A DNA stretch of 64,000 nt from Janthinobacterium sp. 1_2014MBL_MicDiv (GTDB lineage: Bacteria; Pseudomonadota; Gammaproteobacteria; Burkholderiales; Burkholderiaceae_D), in contig NZ_CP011319.1 of NCBI RefSeq assembly GCF_001865675.1, positions 4,960,001 through 5,024,000 on the forward strand, read 5' to 3'. The notes below the pieces were generated by a model. It was not told where the DNA came from. It did not search any database and saw nothing but the letters and a program-made list of their open reading frames with translations. The position numbers were made by a program, and so were the translations under genes. Numbering within the stretch: position 1 is the first letter of the stretch; each line of letters starts with the position of its first letter. Below are positions 7,831 to 17,034 of the stretch, in pieces.

Positions 7831-9522
7831 TTAAACCTGGACGCCTTTCGGAATGGCGCTGAGCAGGGTACGCGTGTACGGATGGACGGGATTGCGGTAC
7901 AGCTCATCCGAATCGGCCAGCTCCACCACTTGCCCCTTATGCATCACCATCACCTGGTCGGCGATGTATTTGACCACCGACAAATCGTGCGAGATGAAGA
8001 TGTACGACAGTCCGAATTCATCCTGCAAATCCTGGAGCAGGTTCAATACCTGCGCCTGCACCGACACGTCGAGTGCGGACACGGATTCGTCGCAGACTAG
8101 AATTTCCGGCTGCATGGTCAGGCAGCGGGCGATCGCGATGCGCTGGCGCTGGCCGCCGGAAAACTCGTGCGGATAGCGGTGGAAAGCCTGCTCCGGCAAG
8201 CCCACCTTGTCGAGCAGCCAGTACGCCTTGGCGATGCGTTCCTTGTCATCGGCGCCGATGTTGTGGATGCGCATAGGCTCGAGCAAGATCTGCCCCACCG
8301 TAAAGCGGGGGTTCAGCGAGGCATACGGATTCTGGAAAATGATCTGGATGCGGCGCTTATACGGCAGATATTCCTTGTTCGGCATGGCGATCAGGTCCTT
8401 GCCGTGGAACATGGCCGTGCCGCCCGTCGCCTGGTGCAGGCGCAGCAGGGTCAGGCCCACCGTCGTCTTGCCGGAACCGGATTCGCCCACCACGCCCAGT
8501 GTCTTGCCACGCGGCAAGGTGAACGACACGTCCTTGACGGCCTGGAACTCGCGCTTGCCGAACAGGCCCTCGCGCGTATAAAAGCTCTTGCTCAGATTAT
8601 TCACCACCAGCACCGGCTCGTCGCCCGGCGTGTAGCCGCGCGTGCGCTGCTTCACTGCCACGCCGGGACCGGCCTTGCCTTCCATATAGTCGGCGATGAC
8701 GGGCAAACGCCACGGGCGCTCGTCCAGGGACGGACGGCAATGCAGCAGGGCTTTGGTATAGGCATCGGTCGGCGCTTCGAATACCTGGCGCACCTCGCCC
8801 GTCTCGCGCACTTCGCCGTGACGCATGACGATCACCTGGTCGGCAATTTCTCCCACCAGGCCCAGGTCATGGGTAATGAACAGCACGGACATCTGGTGTT
8901 TCTTTTGCAGCGCCGCGATCAGGTCCATGATCTGTTTCTGGATCGTCACGTCCAGCGCCGTCGTCGGTTCGTCGGCGATCAGGAGCTTCGGCTCGCAGGC
9001 AATCGCCATGGCGATCATCACGCGCTGCTGCTGGCCGCCCGACATCTGGCTCGGGTAGGCGTCGATCTTGGTGGCCGGATCGGGAATGCCGACTTCCTCG
9101 AGCAGCGCCAGCGTGCGCGCCCGCGCCTGCTTGCGGTTCATGCCCATGTGCTGGCGCAACACTTCGGCGATCTGGAATCCCACGGTGAAGACGGGGTTCA
9201 GCGACGACATCGGCTCCTGGAAGATCATCGAAATATCCTTGCCGCACATGGTGCGCCGCTCGGCAATCGACAATTGGAGCAGGTCGCGCCCGCCGAAATG
9301 GATGCTGGAGCCGGGATCGATGATCGTGTTATCCGGCGGCAACAAACCCATCACGGCCAGCGAGCTGACGGACTTGCCGCTGCCCGATTCGCCCACCAGC
9401 GCCACGGTGCTGTTGCGCGGCACGTTGAACGAGATGCCCTTGACGGCTTCGAACGTGGTCTTCTTGTCCAGGCGGAAGGTGACGCGCAGGTCGCGCACTT
9501 CCAACAGGTTATTCTGGTCCAT
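7831..9522 (-). CDS. Oligopeptide-type ABC transporter, fused double ATPase (YejF/DppDF-like)
   Basis: A 563-residue cytoplasmic ATPase with two complete ABC domains, equivalent to DppD plus DppF in one chain. The first domain has Walker A GESGSGKS (44-51), the ABC signature MSGGQQQRVMIAMA and Walker B LLIADEPTTALD. The second has Walker A GESGSGKT (about 345), signature FSGGQRQRIAIARC and Walker B ILVCDESVSALD. Oligopeptide-type C-terminal extensions (NPVHPYTRTLLSAIP) follow. The ATG at 9520-9522 has AGGAG overlapping the stop of the upstream permease; the in-frame TTG two codons earlier overlaps this site and is unlikely. It is the last gene of the transporter operon, and the fused layout resembles YejF of the YejABEF importer. 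Confidence 0.93.
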   Translation of the reverse strand: MDQNNLLEVRDLRVTFRLDKKTTFEAVKGISFNVPRNSTVALVGESGSGKSVSSLAVMGLLPPDNTIIDPGSSIHFGGRDLLQLSIAERRTMCGKDISMIFQEPMSSLNPVFTVGFQIAEVLRQHMGMNRKQARARTLALLEEVGIPDPATKIDAYPSQMSGGQQQRVMIAMAIACEPKLLIADEPTTALDVTIQKQIMDLIAALQKKHQMSVLFITHDLGLVGEIADQVIVMRHGEVRETGEVRQVFEAPTDAYTKALLHCRPSLDERPWRLPVIADYMEGKAGPGVAVKQRTRGYTPGDEPVLVVNNLSKSFYTREGLFGKREFQAVKDVSFTLPRGKTLGVVGESGSGKTTVGLTLLRLHQATGGTAMFHGKDLIAMPNKEYLPYKRRIQIIFQNPYASLNPRFTVGQILLEPMRIHNIGADDKERIAKAYWLLDKVGLPEQAFHRYPHEFSGGQRQRIAIARCLTMQPEILVCDESVSALDVSVQAQVLNLLQDLQDEFGLSYIFISHDLSVVKYIADQVMVMHKGQVVELADSDELYRNPVHPYTRTLLSAIPKGVQV

Positions 9523-9531
9523 GAGCAACTC

Positions 9532-10641
9532 CTATTTCACTTTGGGGTCGAGCGCATCGCGCAAGGCATCGGTAAACAGCGAGAACGCCGTCACCAGCAC
9601 GGCCATCGCCGTGGCGGCGGCCGTCAGCTGCCACCATTTGCCCAGGATCAGTTCATTCTGTGCCTCGTTGAGCATGCTGCCCCACGAGACGGTCCCCACC
9701 GGCACGCCAAAGCCGAGGAAGCTCAAAATCACTTCCGCCTTGATGAAGCCCACCACGAGGATGGACATTTGCACCAAGGCAACGTGGCTCACGTTCGGGA
9801 AGATGTGCGAGAACATCTTGCGCCAGTGCGAGGCGCCGATGGCGTCGGCCGCCATCACGTATTCGCGCGCCTTGTGCTTGATGTATTCGGCGCGTATCAA
9901 ACGGTACGGCCCCGTCCAGCCCGTCAACCCCAGGATCAGCACGATGGTCAGCACGCCCTTCTGCTGCAGCACGGCCGCCACCGTCAAGATCATCAGGATC
10001 GACGGTATCGACGTGAAGATGCTGTAGAACCAGTTGAAGAAGTCATCGACGATGCCGCCGAAGTAGCCGGACACGGCGCCGAACAGCGTGCCCAGCACGA
10101 CTGCCAGCAAGGCCGCCACCAGGCCCACCACGATCGACGTTTCGCCGCCCTTGATGGTTTTCTGGATGATGTCATGGCCCCACTTGTCGGCGCCGAACGG
10201 CAAGGTTGCCGCCTTGTGCGTGACGAGTTTCTTGGCCTTGCCCATGCCGGCGCGCAAGGCCGTCAAGTCGTCGGCCAGCGGGTCGGTGACGCCGTACATT
10301 TCCACGCCAGCCGATGGATTGCTGCCCATCTGGGCCCGCAGTTCGGCGATGTCGTCGGCCAACGGGTCGAGCACGTTGACGGGCGTGGGCGCGCTGCGCT
10401 CGTCCGGCACGTGGATGGCGCCATCGCCCCCCGCGTCCGCATCGGCGCCGACAAAGGTCGGCGGCGCATAGCTGACGGCCACTTCATCTTCCCAGTTCGA
10501 CGCCACCAGGCCGCTGGCGGACGCCAGCACCAGCAGGAAAAATGCGCCGACCACGGCCAGCGATACCATTGCAATCTTGTCGCCGCGCAAACGGCGCCAC
10601 GCCAGGGCCCACAGGCCGGGCGATGTATGAGGTTTCGACAT
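9532..10641 (-). CDS. Peptide ABC transporter permease, DppC/YejE type, with duplicated periplasmic motif
   Basis: A 369-residue inner-membrane permease. One transmembrane helix lies near residues 24-46, five more are in the C-terminal half, and the permease EAA loop is AADAIGASHWRKMFSHIFPN. Between helix 1 and helix 2 is a long hydrophilic segment (about 50-160) carrying two near-identical units, DPLADDIAELRAQMG (92-106) and DPLADDLTALRAGMG (120-134). This region is longer than in DppC of E. coli (300 residues total). The stop is 10 bases before the ATPase start and the gene begins 9 bases after the other permease, so the genes are one operon. Confidence 0.93.
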   Translation of the reverse strand: MSKPHTSPGLWALAWRRLRGDKIAMVSLAVVGAFFLLVLASASGLVASNWEDEVAVSYAPPTFVGADADAGGDGAIHVPDERSAPTPVNVLDPLADDIAELRAQMGSNPSAGVEMYGVTDPLADDLTALRAGMGKAKKLVTHKAATLPFGADKWGHDIIQKTIKGGETSIVVGLVAALLAVVLGTLFGAVSGYFGGIVDDFFNWFYSIFTSIPSILMILTVAAVLQQKGVLTIVLILGLTGWTGPYRLIRAEYIKHKAREYVMAADAIGASHWRKMFSHIFPNVSHVALVQMSILVVGFIKAEVILSFLGFGVPVGTVSWGSMLNEAQNELILGKWWQLTAAATAMAVLVTAFSLFTDALRDALDPKVK

Positions 10642-10650
10642 CGTCTCTTT

Positions 10651-11589
10651 CTACTTCAGTTGTACGCGAGGGTCGACCGCCTGGTACAGCAGGTCGGTGA
10701 GCAGGTTGAAGAGCATGGTGGCGGCGGCGACATACACGGTGATCGCCTTGATCACCGGAAAGTCGCTGCGCTCGACGGCCAGGATCACTTCACGCCCGAT
10801 GCCGGGAATGCCGAAGAAGCGCTCGAGCAGGAAGGCGCCGATCAGCAGGGCTGGCAAGTTCGACATCACATAGGTAATGATGGGGATGGCGGCATTGCGC
10901 AGCACGTGCACCCACATGATGCGGCCTTCCTTCAAGCCCTTGGCGCGCGCCGTGCGCACGTAATCCTGGTTCGCCTCGTCGAGCACGAAGGTGCGGAACA
11001 GGCGCAGCGTGGGCGCGATGGAGACGGCCAGGCCGATCAGGATCGGCAGGGTCGAATAGCGCAGCAGGTTTTCCCAGAAACTGTCGCCCCAGCCCTGCAC
11101 GGGGAACAGGCCCAGCTTGTAGGCAAAGCCGTACTGGAAGACGATGATGTAGACGAGGATGGAAATCGACATGCCCACCGTGCAGGCGATCATGACGGCG
11201 CGGTCCGTCAGCGAGCCGCGCACGAAGGCGATGGCCAGCGCCAGCGCCACGCCAAAGAAGGTTTCCAGCACGGTCAGCGGGATCAGCACCATCATCGACG
11301 GGCCCAGGCGCGAAGTAATGATGTGCGACACGGATTCGCCCGTGGCCCAGCTCTGGCCGAAATCAAACGTGACGATCTGCTTGATGAAGATCCACAGCTG
11401 TACATAGTATGGCTGGTCGACGCCGAGCTGGCGGCGGATGTTGGCGATGCTTTCCGCACTAGACATCTTGCCGGCCAGGATGTAGGCGGGGTCGCCGCCC
11501 ACCCAGTTGAACAGGATAAACACCAGCAAGACCACGCCCAGCATGGTGGGCAGCATCTGCCACAGGCGGCGCAGGATATAAGCAAACAT
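10651..11589 (-). CDS. Peptide ABC transporter permease, DppB/YejB type
   Basis: A 312-residue inner-membrane permease of the oligopeptide/nickel family. It begins MFAYILRRLWQMLPTMLGVV, the usual first helix, has the FDFGQSWATGESV segment before helix 2, the EAA loop TARAKGLKEGRIMWVHVLRN and the terminal DPRVQLK typical of DppB proteins. AAGGAA lies upstream of the ATG. It starts 28 bases after the substrate-binding protein and pairs with the DppC-type permease. Substrate is inferred as di- or oligopeptide from the family only. Confidence 0.93.
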   Translation of the reverse strand: MFAYILRRLWQMLPTMLGVVLLVFILFNWVGGDPAYILAGKMSSAESIANIRRQLGVDQPYYVQLWIFIKQIVTFDFGQSWATGESVSHIITSRLGPSMMVLIPLTVLETFFGVALALAIAFVRGSLTDRAVMIACTVGMSISILVYIIVFQYGFAYKLGLFPVQGWGDSFWENLLRYSTLPILIGLAVSIAPTLRLFRTFVLDEANQDYVRTARAKGLKEGRIMWVHVLRNAAIPIITYVMSNLPALLIGAFLLERFFGIPGIGREVILAVERSDFPVIKAITVYVAAATMLFNLLTDLLYQAVDPRVQLK

Positions 11590-11617
11590 AATGATTCCTT
11601 GTCGTTATAAGCTGCGC

Positions 11618-13453
11618 TTATTTTTTAGCGGGGTCGGCAGCAGGCGCCGCTGGCGCAGCGCTGCTGTCGATATCCATATACGCCCATTCCTGGAACAGGA
11701 TCGGGTGCTTCTTGTAGCCTTGCACCGTCTTTTGCGCCAGCATGTTGCGGTAGCGCGCGTAGCCGATCAGGGCGCCCGCGTTCACTTCCAGGCGGCGCGC
11801 CATCTTGTGGAACAGCTCGTCGCGCTCGGGGCTGGCCGGCATGGCCTGGCTGGCCGCATACCACTTGTCGTATTCCGGATCCTGATAGCAGCCATTGTTG
11901 TTCTGGTGCGTGTTCGGGCCATAGAACAGCTGCATGAAGTTGTCGCCGTCCGGGTAATCGGCCAGCCATGGCGCCGTGCGCGTCTGCATCTTGCACTGCT
12001 TTTCCGTTTTTAAAATGTCGGAAAAGATCATGCGGTCGTTTTCCATGCGGATGCCCAGCGAGTTGTAGGTCTTGCGCCACATTTCCGCCTGCAGCACGCC
12101 ATTGGCTTCGTTGCGCGAGGCGTAGCGTATCAGCAGCGGCTTGCCATCTGGCAAGGTACGCCAGCCGTCGGCGCCCTTCTTGTAGCCGAACTTGTCCAGC
12201 AGTTTGTTCGCCAGCACGGGATCGTATTGCAGCAGGGATTTGTAGTGCGGATCGTAGCCGACGACGCCGGGCGGGATCGGATAGTCGAGGCGCTTGGCCT
12301 GGCCATTCCAGATGATGCGGATTTCTTCGTCGATATTGTGCGCCATGGCAATCGCGCGGCGCAGCGCGATCTTTTCCTTGCCGAAACCGCCCAGCACGGG
12401 ATCTTCCATGTTCCAGTAGTAATAGCTGATTTCCGGATCCAGCAAGCGCGACAGTTGCACGCCCTTCTCCGCCAGTTCGGGACGCAGCTTGCCGTTCAGC
12501 AGCGCTTTCGGCGCCAGCGGGCCATCGAGCCAGAACACGTCCGTGCCGCCGCTCTGGAACGACAGCCAGCGCGACTGGTCTTCGATCATCACGGAAATTT
12601 CGATGCGGTCGATGGCGGGTATGCGCTTGCCCTGCATCTGGCGCACGATGCGCTGGTCGTCCGGATCGTCGCCGGCCATGAAATTCCACGTTTCCGGCAG
12701 GTGCTGCGGGTTGCGGTTCAGGACGATGCGGTTGCCGCGCGTCCATTCACCGAGCGTGTAGTAGCCGGTGCCGACGGGGTTGGAACCCACCTCGCCCTTC
12801 ACGTCGCCATATTTTTCCACCACTTCGCGCGCCAGGGCGGCCGTCGGCACGTAGGCGAGGATCATGGGGAAATTGAAATCGGTCTTGGTCAGCGAGATGC
12901 GCAGGGTGTACGGGTCGAGGATTTCCAGGCCGGCCACTTTCTTGCTGTAGTCGAGCTTGTTCGACTTGGCCGCGTCCTTCGCCAGGTCGTCCAGGCCCAC
13001 TACCTTGCCTTCGAACAGCCAGCTGTGCGGCGACGCGAGGCGCGGATCGAACAGCCGCTTCCACGAATAGACGTAATCGGCCATCGTCAGCTCGCGGCGC
13101 TTGCCGCCGAACGCGGCGTCGGGCGTGAACAGGATGCCTTTTTTCAGGCGGATGGTATAGGTCTTGCCGTCGGCCGACACTTCCGGCATGGCGGCCGCCG
13201 CGCCAGGCACCACCTTGACGGGGCGCGCCAGGTAATCATAGGTGTACAGGGTGTCGAAGACGGCCTGCGTGATGTGGTTCGAATACAGGTCGCGCGCGGT
13301 GGCCGGATCGAAGCCCGTCTCGGCGGCCGGCAGGATATAGCGCAAGGTTTTGACCGGCGCTGCCGCGGGGGCAGCGTCAACGGCAGTGGCCGCCAGCGGC
13401 AGGGTGGCCAGGCAGGCGAGCAGCGCCACGCGCCGCATCCATGGTGACTTCAT
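11618..13453 (-). CDS. Extracellular solute-binding protein family 5 (peptide ABC transporter)
   Basis: A 611-residue periplasmic binding protein. It has a signal peptide (MKSPWMRRVALLACLATLP, cleavage near ATA-VDA), then the family-5 fold: LRYILPAAETGFDPATARDL, the YTIRLKKGILFTPD element and the late DPEYDKWYAASQAMPASPER segment. It is nearer in size to YejA (about 600) than to DppA (535). The ATG at 13451-13453 has GAAGGG 6 bases upstream; the open frame extends farther but without a signal peptide. It is the first gene of the importer operon and is preceded by a sigma-54-like promoter and an NtrC-type dyad. Ligand unknown; peptides are the family expectation. Confidence 0.92.
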   Translation of the reverse strand: MKSPWMRRVALLACLATLPLAATAVDAAPAAAPVKTLRYILPAAETGFDPATARDLYSNHITQAVFDTLYTYDYLARPVKVVPGAAAAMPEVSADGKTYTIRLKKGILFTPDAAFGGKRRELTMADYVYSWKRLFDPRLASPHSWLFEGKVVGLDDLAKDAAKSNKLDYSKKVAGLEILDPYTLRISLTKTDFNFPMILAYVPTAALAREVVEKYGDVKGEVGSNPVGTGYYTLGEWTRGNRIVLNRNPQHLPETWNFMAGDDPDDQRIVRQMQGKRIPAIDRIEISVMIEDQSRWLSFQSGGTDVFWLDGPLAPKALLNGKLRPELAEKGVQLSRLLDPEISYYYWNMEDPVLGGFGKEKIALRRAIAMAHNIDEEIRIIWNGQAKRLDYPIPPGVVGYDPHYKSLLQYDPVLANKLLDKFGYKKGADGWRTLPDGKPLLIRYASRNEANGVLQAEMWRKTYNSLGIRMENDRMIFSDILKTEKQCKMQTRTAPWLADYPDGDNFMQLFYGPNTHQNNNGCYQDPEYDKWYAASQAMPASPERDELFHKMARRLEVNAGALIGYARYRNMLAQKTVQGYKKHPILFQEWAYMDIDSSAAPAAPAADPAKK

Positions 13454-13480
13454 GTAATACCCTTCATCTCGATTATCTGT

Positions 13481-13497
13481 CGCACCGTATTGGTGCG
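13481..13497. promoter_or_regulatory. NtrC-type dyad CGCACCGTATTGGTGCG in the importer leader
   Basis: A perfect inverted repeat, GCACC-N5-GGTGC, that matches the NtrC half-sites and spacing of the enterobacterial consensus. It lies 28-44 bases before the binding-protein ATG and downstream of the predicted sigma-54 start site. It could therefore be an operator at an unusual place, or act as an RNA hairpin (six-base stem, five-base loop). Confidence 0.45.
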
Positions 13498-13553
13498 CTT
13501 GTACTGGCTTCCTCCTGGGATACAGGAGTCCACCGCCAAAACCAGTCCATCCT

Positions 13554-13569
13554 CGCAAGATCTGTGCCT
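13554..13569 (-). promoter_or_regulatory. Candidate sigma-54 promoter of the peptide importer
   Basis: On the minus strand AGGCACAGATCTTGCG has GGCAC and TTGC with the GG and GC doublets at the correct -24/-12 spacing (consensus TGGCACG-N4-TTGCW). A start site near 13543 would give a 90-base leader. Another pair of GCACC/GGTGC half-sites lies upstream at 13709-13728, but with 8-10 bases between them instead of five. The remaining sequence to 13904 shows no gene. Confidence 0.5.
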
Positions 13570-13904
13570 TGTTTCCCGGTAGCGGCGCCGCTGCGCAGGC
13601 GCGCTGAAAAAGGCGTAACGATAACGCATATTTTGCGCGCCGGGCAAAAAGCCGCGGCACTTCCCTGGCGGGCGGCAACAGCCGCCTGTATCGCCCGGCT
13701 TATTTTGTGCACCGCAACATGACGGTGCCGATACACAGATGAGGCCGCCTGACAGAAACCGGGACAGCCGCGAATGGCGGCGATGGCCGGCGCGCGGAGG
13801 AAAGCGTATATCGCAACGCAACATTTGCATAATTACTAATTACGAAACACCGCAACATGAGAAAAAACACTGTTGTTTCCATGATGAAAGGTCACATGTG
13901 CGCG

Positions 13905-13959
13905 TTGACAAGGTTTCACGGCAAATGGTCATATCAGTGGCGGCAATTCACATTTGCCG
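13905..13959 (+). promoter_or_regulatory. Possible promoter and overlapping inverted repeat before the first TonB receptor
   Basis: TTGACA (13905-13910) is followed 18 bases later by a weak TCATAT (13929-13934). A perfect nine-base inverted repeat, CGGCAAATG (13919-13927) and CATTTGCCG (13951-13959), overlaps the spacer and the presumed start. That position suits an operator, but the -10 is poor and no regulator is known. Confidence 0.35.
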
Positions 13960-14056
13960 CATTCGCCACAGCGATTGCCGACGCAGCAATCTTTTTTAGA
14001 CCAGCGCGGTTGCGCCGCAGGACGGCCAGCCGAGCGTACTTTTCGGAGTTCTGAGA

Positions 14057-16855
14057 ATGATGATGGAAACAGTTATGTCCCGCTCCGTGCGCCTGATGTT
14101 TTCGGGCAGCGTGGCAGCGGTCAGCCTGGGCCTGATGGCTGCGCCGGCAATGGCGCAAGACGCCAATGTGCAACGCGTGGAAATTACCGGCTCGAGCATC
14201 AAGCGCGCCACGGCGGAGACGGCATCGCCGGTGCAGGTGATCACCCGCGACGACCTGATGAAATCAGGCAAGGCCACCGTGGCCGAATACCTGCAAACCC
14301 TGACCGCCGATGGCGCCGGCTCGCTGCCGACGGGCTTTGGCAACGGCTTCGCGGCCGGCTCCACGGCCATCTCGCTGCGCGGGCTGGGCGCCACCTCGAC
14401 CCTGGTCTTGCTCAATGGCCGCCGCATGGCGCCGTTCGCGCGCGCCGACGATGGCCAGAAAAGCTTTACCGACCTGTCCACCGTGCCGATGCAGATCGTC
14501 GAACGCATCGAGATCCTCAAGGACGGCGCCTCGTCCACGTATGGCGCGGACGCCATCGCCGGCGTGGTCAACATCATCCTGCGCAAGGATTTCGAAGGCC
14601 TGACCCTGAAAGGCGACACGGGCATATCCGGCGACAGCGACGCCAAGCAGCACCGCGCTTCGCTAACCTTCGGCAAGGGCAACCTGGACACGGATAAATA
14701 CAACTTCGTCATCAATGCCGAATACACGAAGTCGGACATGCTGATGAACAAGGACCGCTCCGACCGCAAATGGATAGGCAAGGGCGACCTGCGTCCGTAT
14801 GGCTATGCGATCAACACCCAGTTCGCCGGCGGCTACATCAACGGCACCAACGATGCGAACGCCTCGCCGGTCGGCCTGATCCGCGATCCCGTCACCAACA
14901 ATTACGTGGCCCTGCCCGGCTGCTCCGCCCTGTCCTCGTCCTCGCCGCAAGATCCGAAGGGCGGCTGCCTCTGGCATCATGACCAGTTCCGCTCGATGCA
15001 GCCGAAGATCGAATCGGTCAACCTGTACACGCGCGGCACGTGGCAAGTCAACGCCGACACCCAGGTGTATGCGGAAGCGGGCTACTCGAAGCGCGATACG
15101 GCCTTCACCCTGATCCCGCCGTCGATCACGCCCACCATCGCCTTCCCGCCCAATGCCGGCAGCCCGACCGGCGTCATCAACTATGGTTCCGGCGCCGGCA
15201 CGACCATCGTGCTGGCCGCCAACCATCCGCAAAACCCGTACGGCGTGCCGGTGCGCGTGCGCTACCAGGCCTTCGACGTGGGCGCGAGCACGCGCAAGGC
15301 CAACAACGAGTTCAACCGCATCGTGCTCGGCGTCAAGGGCAATGCCATGGGCTGGGATTACGATGCCGGCTATACGCACTCGGAATCGAAGCTGCACCTC
15401 GACTACAGCAACATGCTCAACATGGCCGTCGTCAAGGACGCGCTGGGCAATCCGAACAGCCAATATTTCCCGTACTACATCGGCGCGCAGGCGGGCAAGA
15501 ATCCGGCGTCGCTGTACGCGGCCATGGTGACGAACGCCACCTCCGATTCCACGACCAAGCTCGACATCATCGACTTCAAGGCATCGCGCGAGCTGATGCA
15601 GTTGCCGGGCGGCGCCATGGGCCTGGCCGTGGGCGCGGAACACCGTCGCGACAAGCTCGACAATCCATCGCTGTCGGGCACGGAAAACGGTTCGATCAAC
15701 TCCAGCTATGTGGCCGCCAAGGGCGACAGCAAGGTCTCGGCCGTGTTCCTGGAAGTGCTGGCGCCTGTGATCAAGACAGTGGAACTGTCGGCGGCCTTGC
15801 GCTACGACAAATACGACCGCTTCTCGTCGACGACGCCGAAACTGGGCGCCAAGTGGACGCCGCTGAAAACCTTCGCCTTGCGCGGCACGTATTCGGAAGG
15901 CTTCCGCGCACCGGGACCGGCCGAAAGCAACGCCAATTCGCAATCGACCGGCACCTCGACCGTGAGCGATCCCGTGCGCTGCCCCGGTGGCAAGCAATTG
16001 CCTGGCGCCAATGCCAGCGACTGCGAACTGCAAGTGGCGGCCGTCAAGATCGGCGACCCGAACCTGAAGCCGGAAAAATCCAAGGGCTACACACTGGGCC
16101 TGGTATGGGATCCGTTCAACGATACCAGCCTGTCGCTCGATGGCTGGAAGATCAAGCGTGAAAACGAGATCAACCCGCTGCCGTACAACGAAGCGGCGGC
16201 GCTGCCGACGGCCATCCGCGCCGACAACAACCTGACCATCAATGGCGTCGTCACGCCGAACACGGGCACCTTGCTGATCACCAAGGCACCGTACCGCAAC
16301 TCCAGCTTCACGGAGATCAAGGGTATCGACCTGGACATCAAGCAGCGCGTGCGCCTGGGCGAATACGGCCGCGCCACGTTCGGCATGACGTGGACACATA
16401 TCGCGTCATGGGTGCGCGCCGAATCCTCCACCGTGCGCTACCAGTTCGCCGGCACGCATGGCAATTGCGATACGTCAAACTGCGCCGGCACGCCGAAGGA
16501 CAAGATCAATGTCACCGGCTCGTGGGACCTGGGCAACTGGAATCTCAGCGGCATCGTGAACTACCGTTCGGATATGAAAAATATCAAGTTTGAAGGCGAT
16601 CCATGCGCTTCCAAGCTGGCCAACGGCACGCCGGCGCCGAACGGTTGCAAACTGGCCTCGTTCACCACGCTCGACCTGTCGACGCGTTGGAACTACAGCA
16701 AGCAGTTGCAGTTGTATGCCTCGATCAACAACGTGACCGACAAGATCGCGCCGCTCGATCCGCTGACCTACGGCGGCATGAGCTACAACCCGATGGATGC
16801 CAGCGGCGCCATCGGCCGCTACTTCAAACTGGGCGCCAGCTACAAGTTCTTCTAA
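14057..16855 (+). CDS. TonB-dependent receptor 1 (subfamily A)
   Basis: A 932-residue outer-membrane receptor that would take up a ligand with energy from TonB-ExbBD. The signal peptide ends AAPAMAQ (about 31). The plug domain (about 38-160) contains VEITGSSIKR, SLRGLGATSTLVLLNGRRM and IERIEILKDGASSTYGADAIAGVVN split over contiguous sequence. The beta barrel runs to a terminal aromatic (SYKFF), as expected for BAM recognition. No N-terminal signalling (STN) domain is present, so transcriptional signalling is unlikely. Cys pairs lie in loops (CDTSNC; VRCPGGKQLPG to DCELQ). It is most like receptor 4 (FAGTHGNCD.SNC and PLDPLTYG motifs shared). GGAG lies 9 bases before the ATG. Substrate unknown. 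Confidence 0.92.
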   Translation: MMMETVMSRSVRLMFSGSVAAVSLGLMAAPAMAQDANVQRVEITGSSIKRATAETASPVQVITRDDLMKSGKATVAEYLQTLTADGAGSLPTGFGNGFAAGSTAISLRGLGATSTLVLLNGRRMAPFARADDGQKSFTDLSTVPMQIVERIEILKDGASSTYGADAIAGVVNIILRKDFEGLTLKGDTGISGDSDAKQHRASLTFGKGNLDTDKYNFVINAEYTKSDMLMNKDRSDRKWIGKGDLRPYGYAINTQFAGGYINGTNDANASPVGLIRDPVTNNYVALPGCSALSSSSPQDPKGGCLWHHDQFRSMQPKIESVNLYTRGTWQVNADTQVYAEAGYSKRDTAFTLIPPSITPTIAFPPNAGSPTGVINYGSGAGTTIVLAANHPQNPYGVPVRVRYQAFDVGASTRKANNEFNRIVLGVKGNAMGWDYDAGYTHSESKLHLDYSNMLNMAVVKDALGNPNSQYFPYYIGAQAGKNPASLYAAMVTNATSDSTTKLDIIDFKASRELMQLPGGAMGLAVGAEHRRDKLDNPSLSGTENGSINSSYVAAKGDSKVSAVFLEVLAPVIKTVELSAALRYDKYDRFSSTTPKLGAKWTPLKTFALRGTYSEGFRAPGPAESNANSQSTGTSTVSDPVRCPGGKQLPGANASDCELQVAAVKIGDPNLKPEKSKGYTLGLVWDPFNDTSLSLDGWKIKRENEINPLPYNEAAALPTAIRADNNLTINGVVTPNTGTLLITKAPYRNSSFTEIKGIDLDIKQRVRLGEYGRATFGMTWTHIASWVRAESSTVRYQFAGTHGNCDTSNCAGTPKDKINVTGSWDLGNWNLSGIVNYRSDMKNIKFEGDPCASKLANGTPAPNGCKLASFTTLDLSTRWNYSKQLQLYASINNVTDKIAPLDPLTYGGMSYNPMDASGAIGRYFKLGASYKFF

Positions 16856-16879
16856 GCCGGCACAGCCATCATGACGCGG

Positions 16880-16907
16880 GGCGGTGAGCAATCACCGCCT
16901 TTTTTTT
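16880..16907 (+). terminator. Terminator after TonB receptor 1
   Basis: A perfect eight-base stem GGCGGTGA/TCACCGCC with loop GCAA is followed by eight T, 24 bases past the stop. It makes receptors 1 and 2 separate transcription units. No promoter hexamers were evident between 16908 and 17034. Confidence 0.92.
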
Positions 16908-17034
16908 CGTCCGCGACCGTGGCGCGCGCCCGCTCATCCACACACTGCTTGTGCCAGCGCAAACCTGAGCTGCTGCGTGCCTGTAAAACTCCCTTGCAGG
17001 CCACTTGGCCATGACCACGCCACAGGAGTGTCAG

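Noticed and set aside
8167..11610. A 1147-codon plus-strand open frame
   Set aside because: It is antisense to the ATPase and both permeases. Its His/Gln/Ala/Arg-rich composition is the mirror of GC-rich coding sequence and matches no family.
13709..13728. GCACCG/CGGTGC pair upstream of the importer promoter
   Set aside because: The half-sites are separated by 8-10 bases instead of five, so it is not a normal NtrC site; noted only as context.
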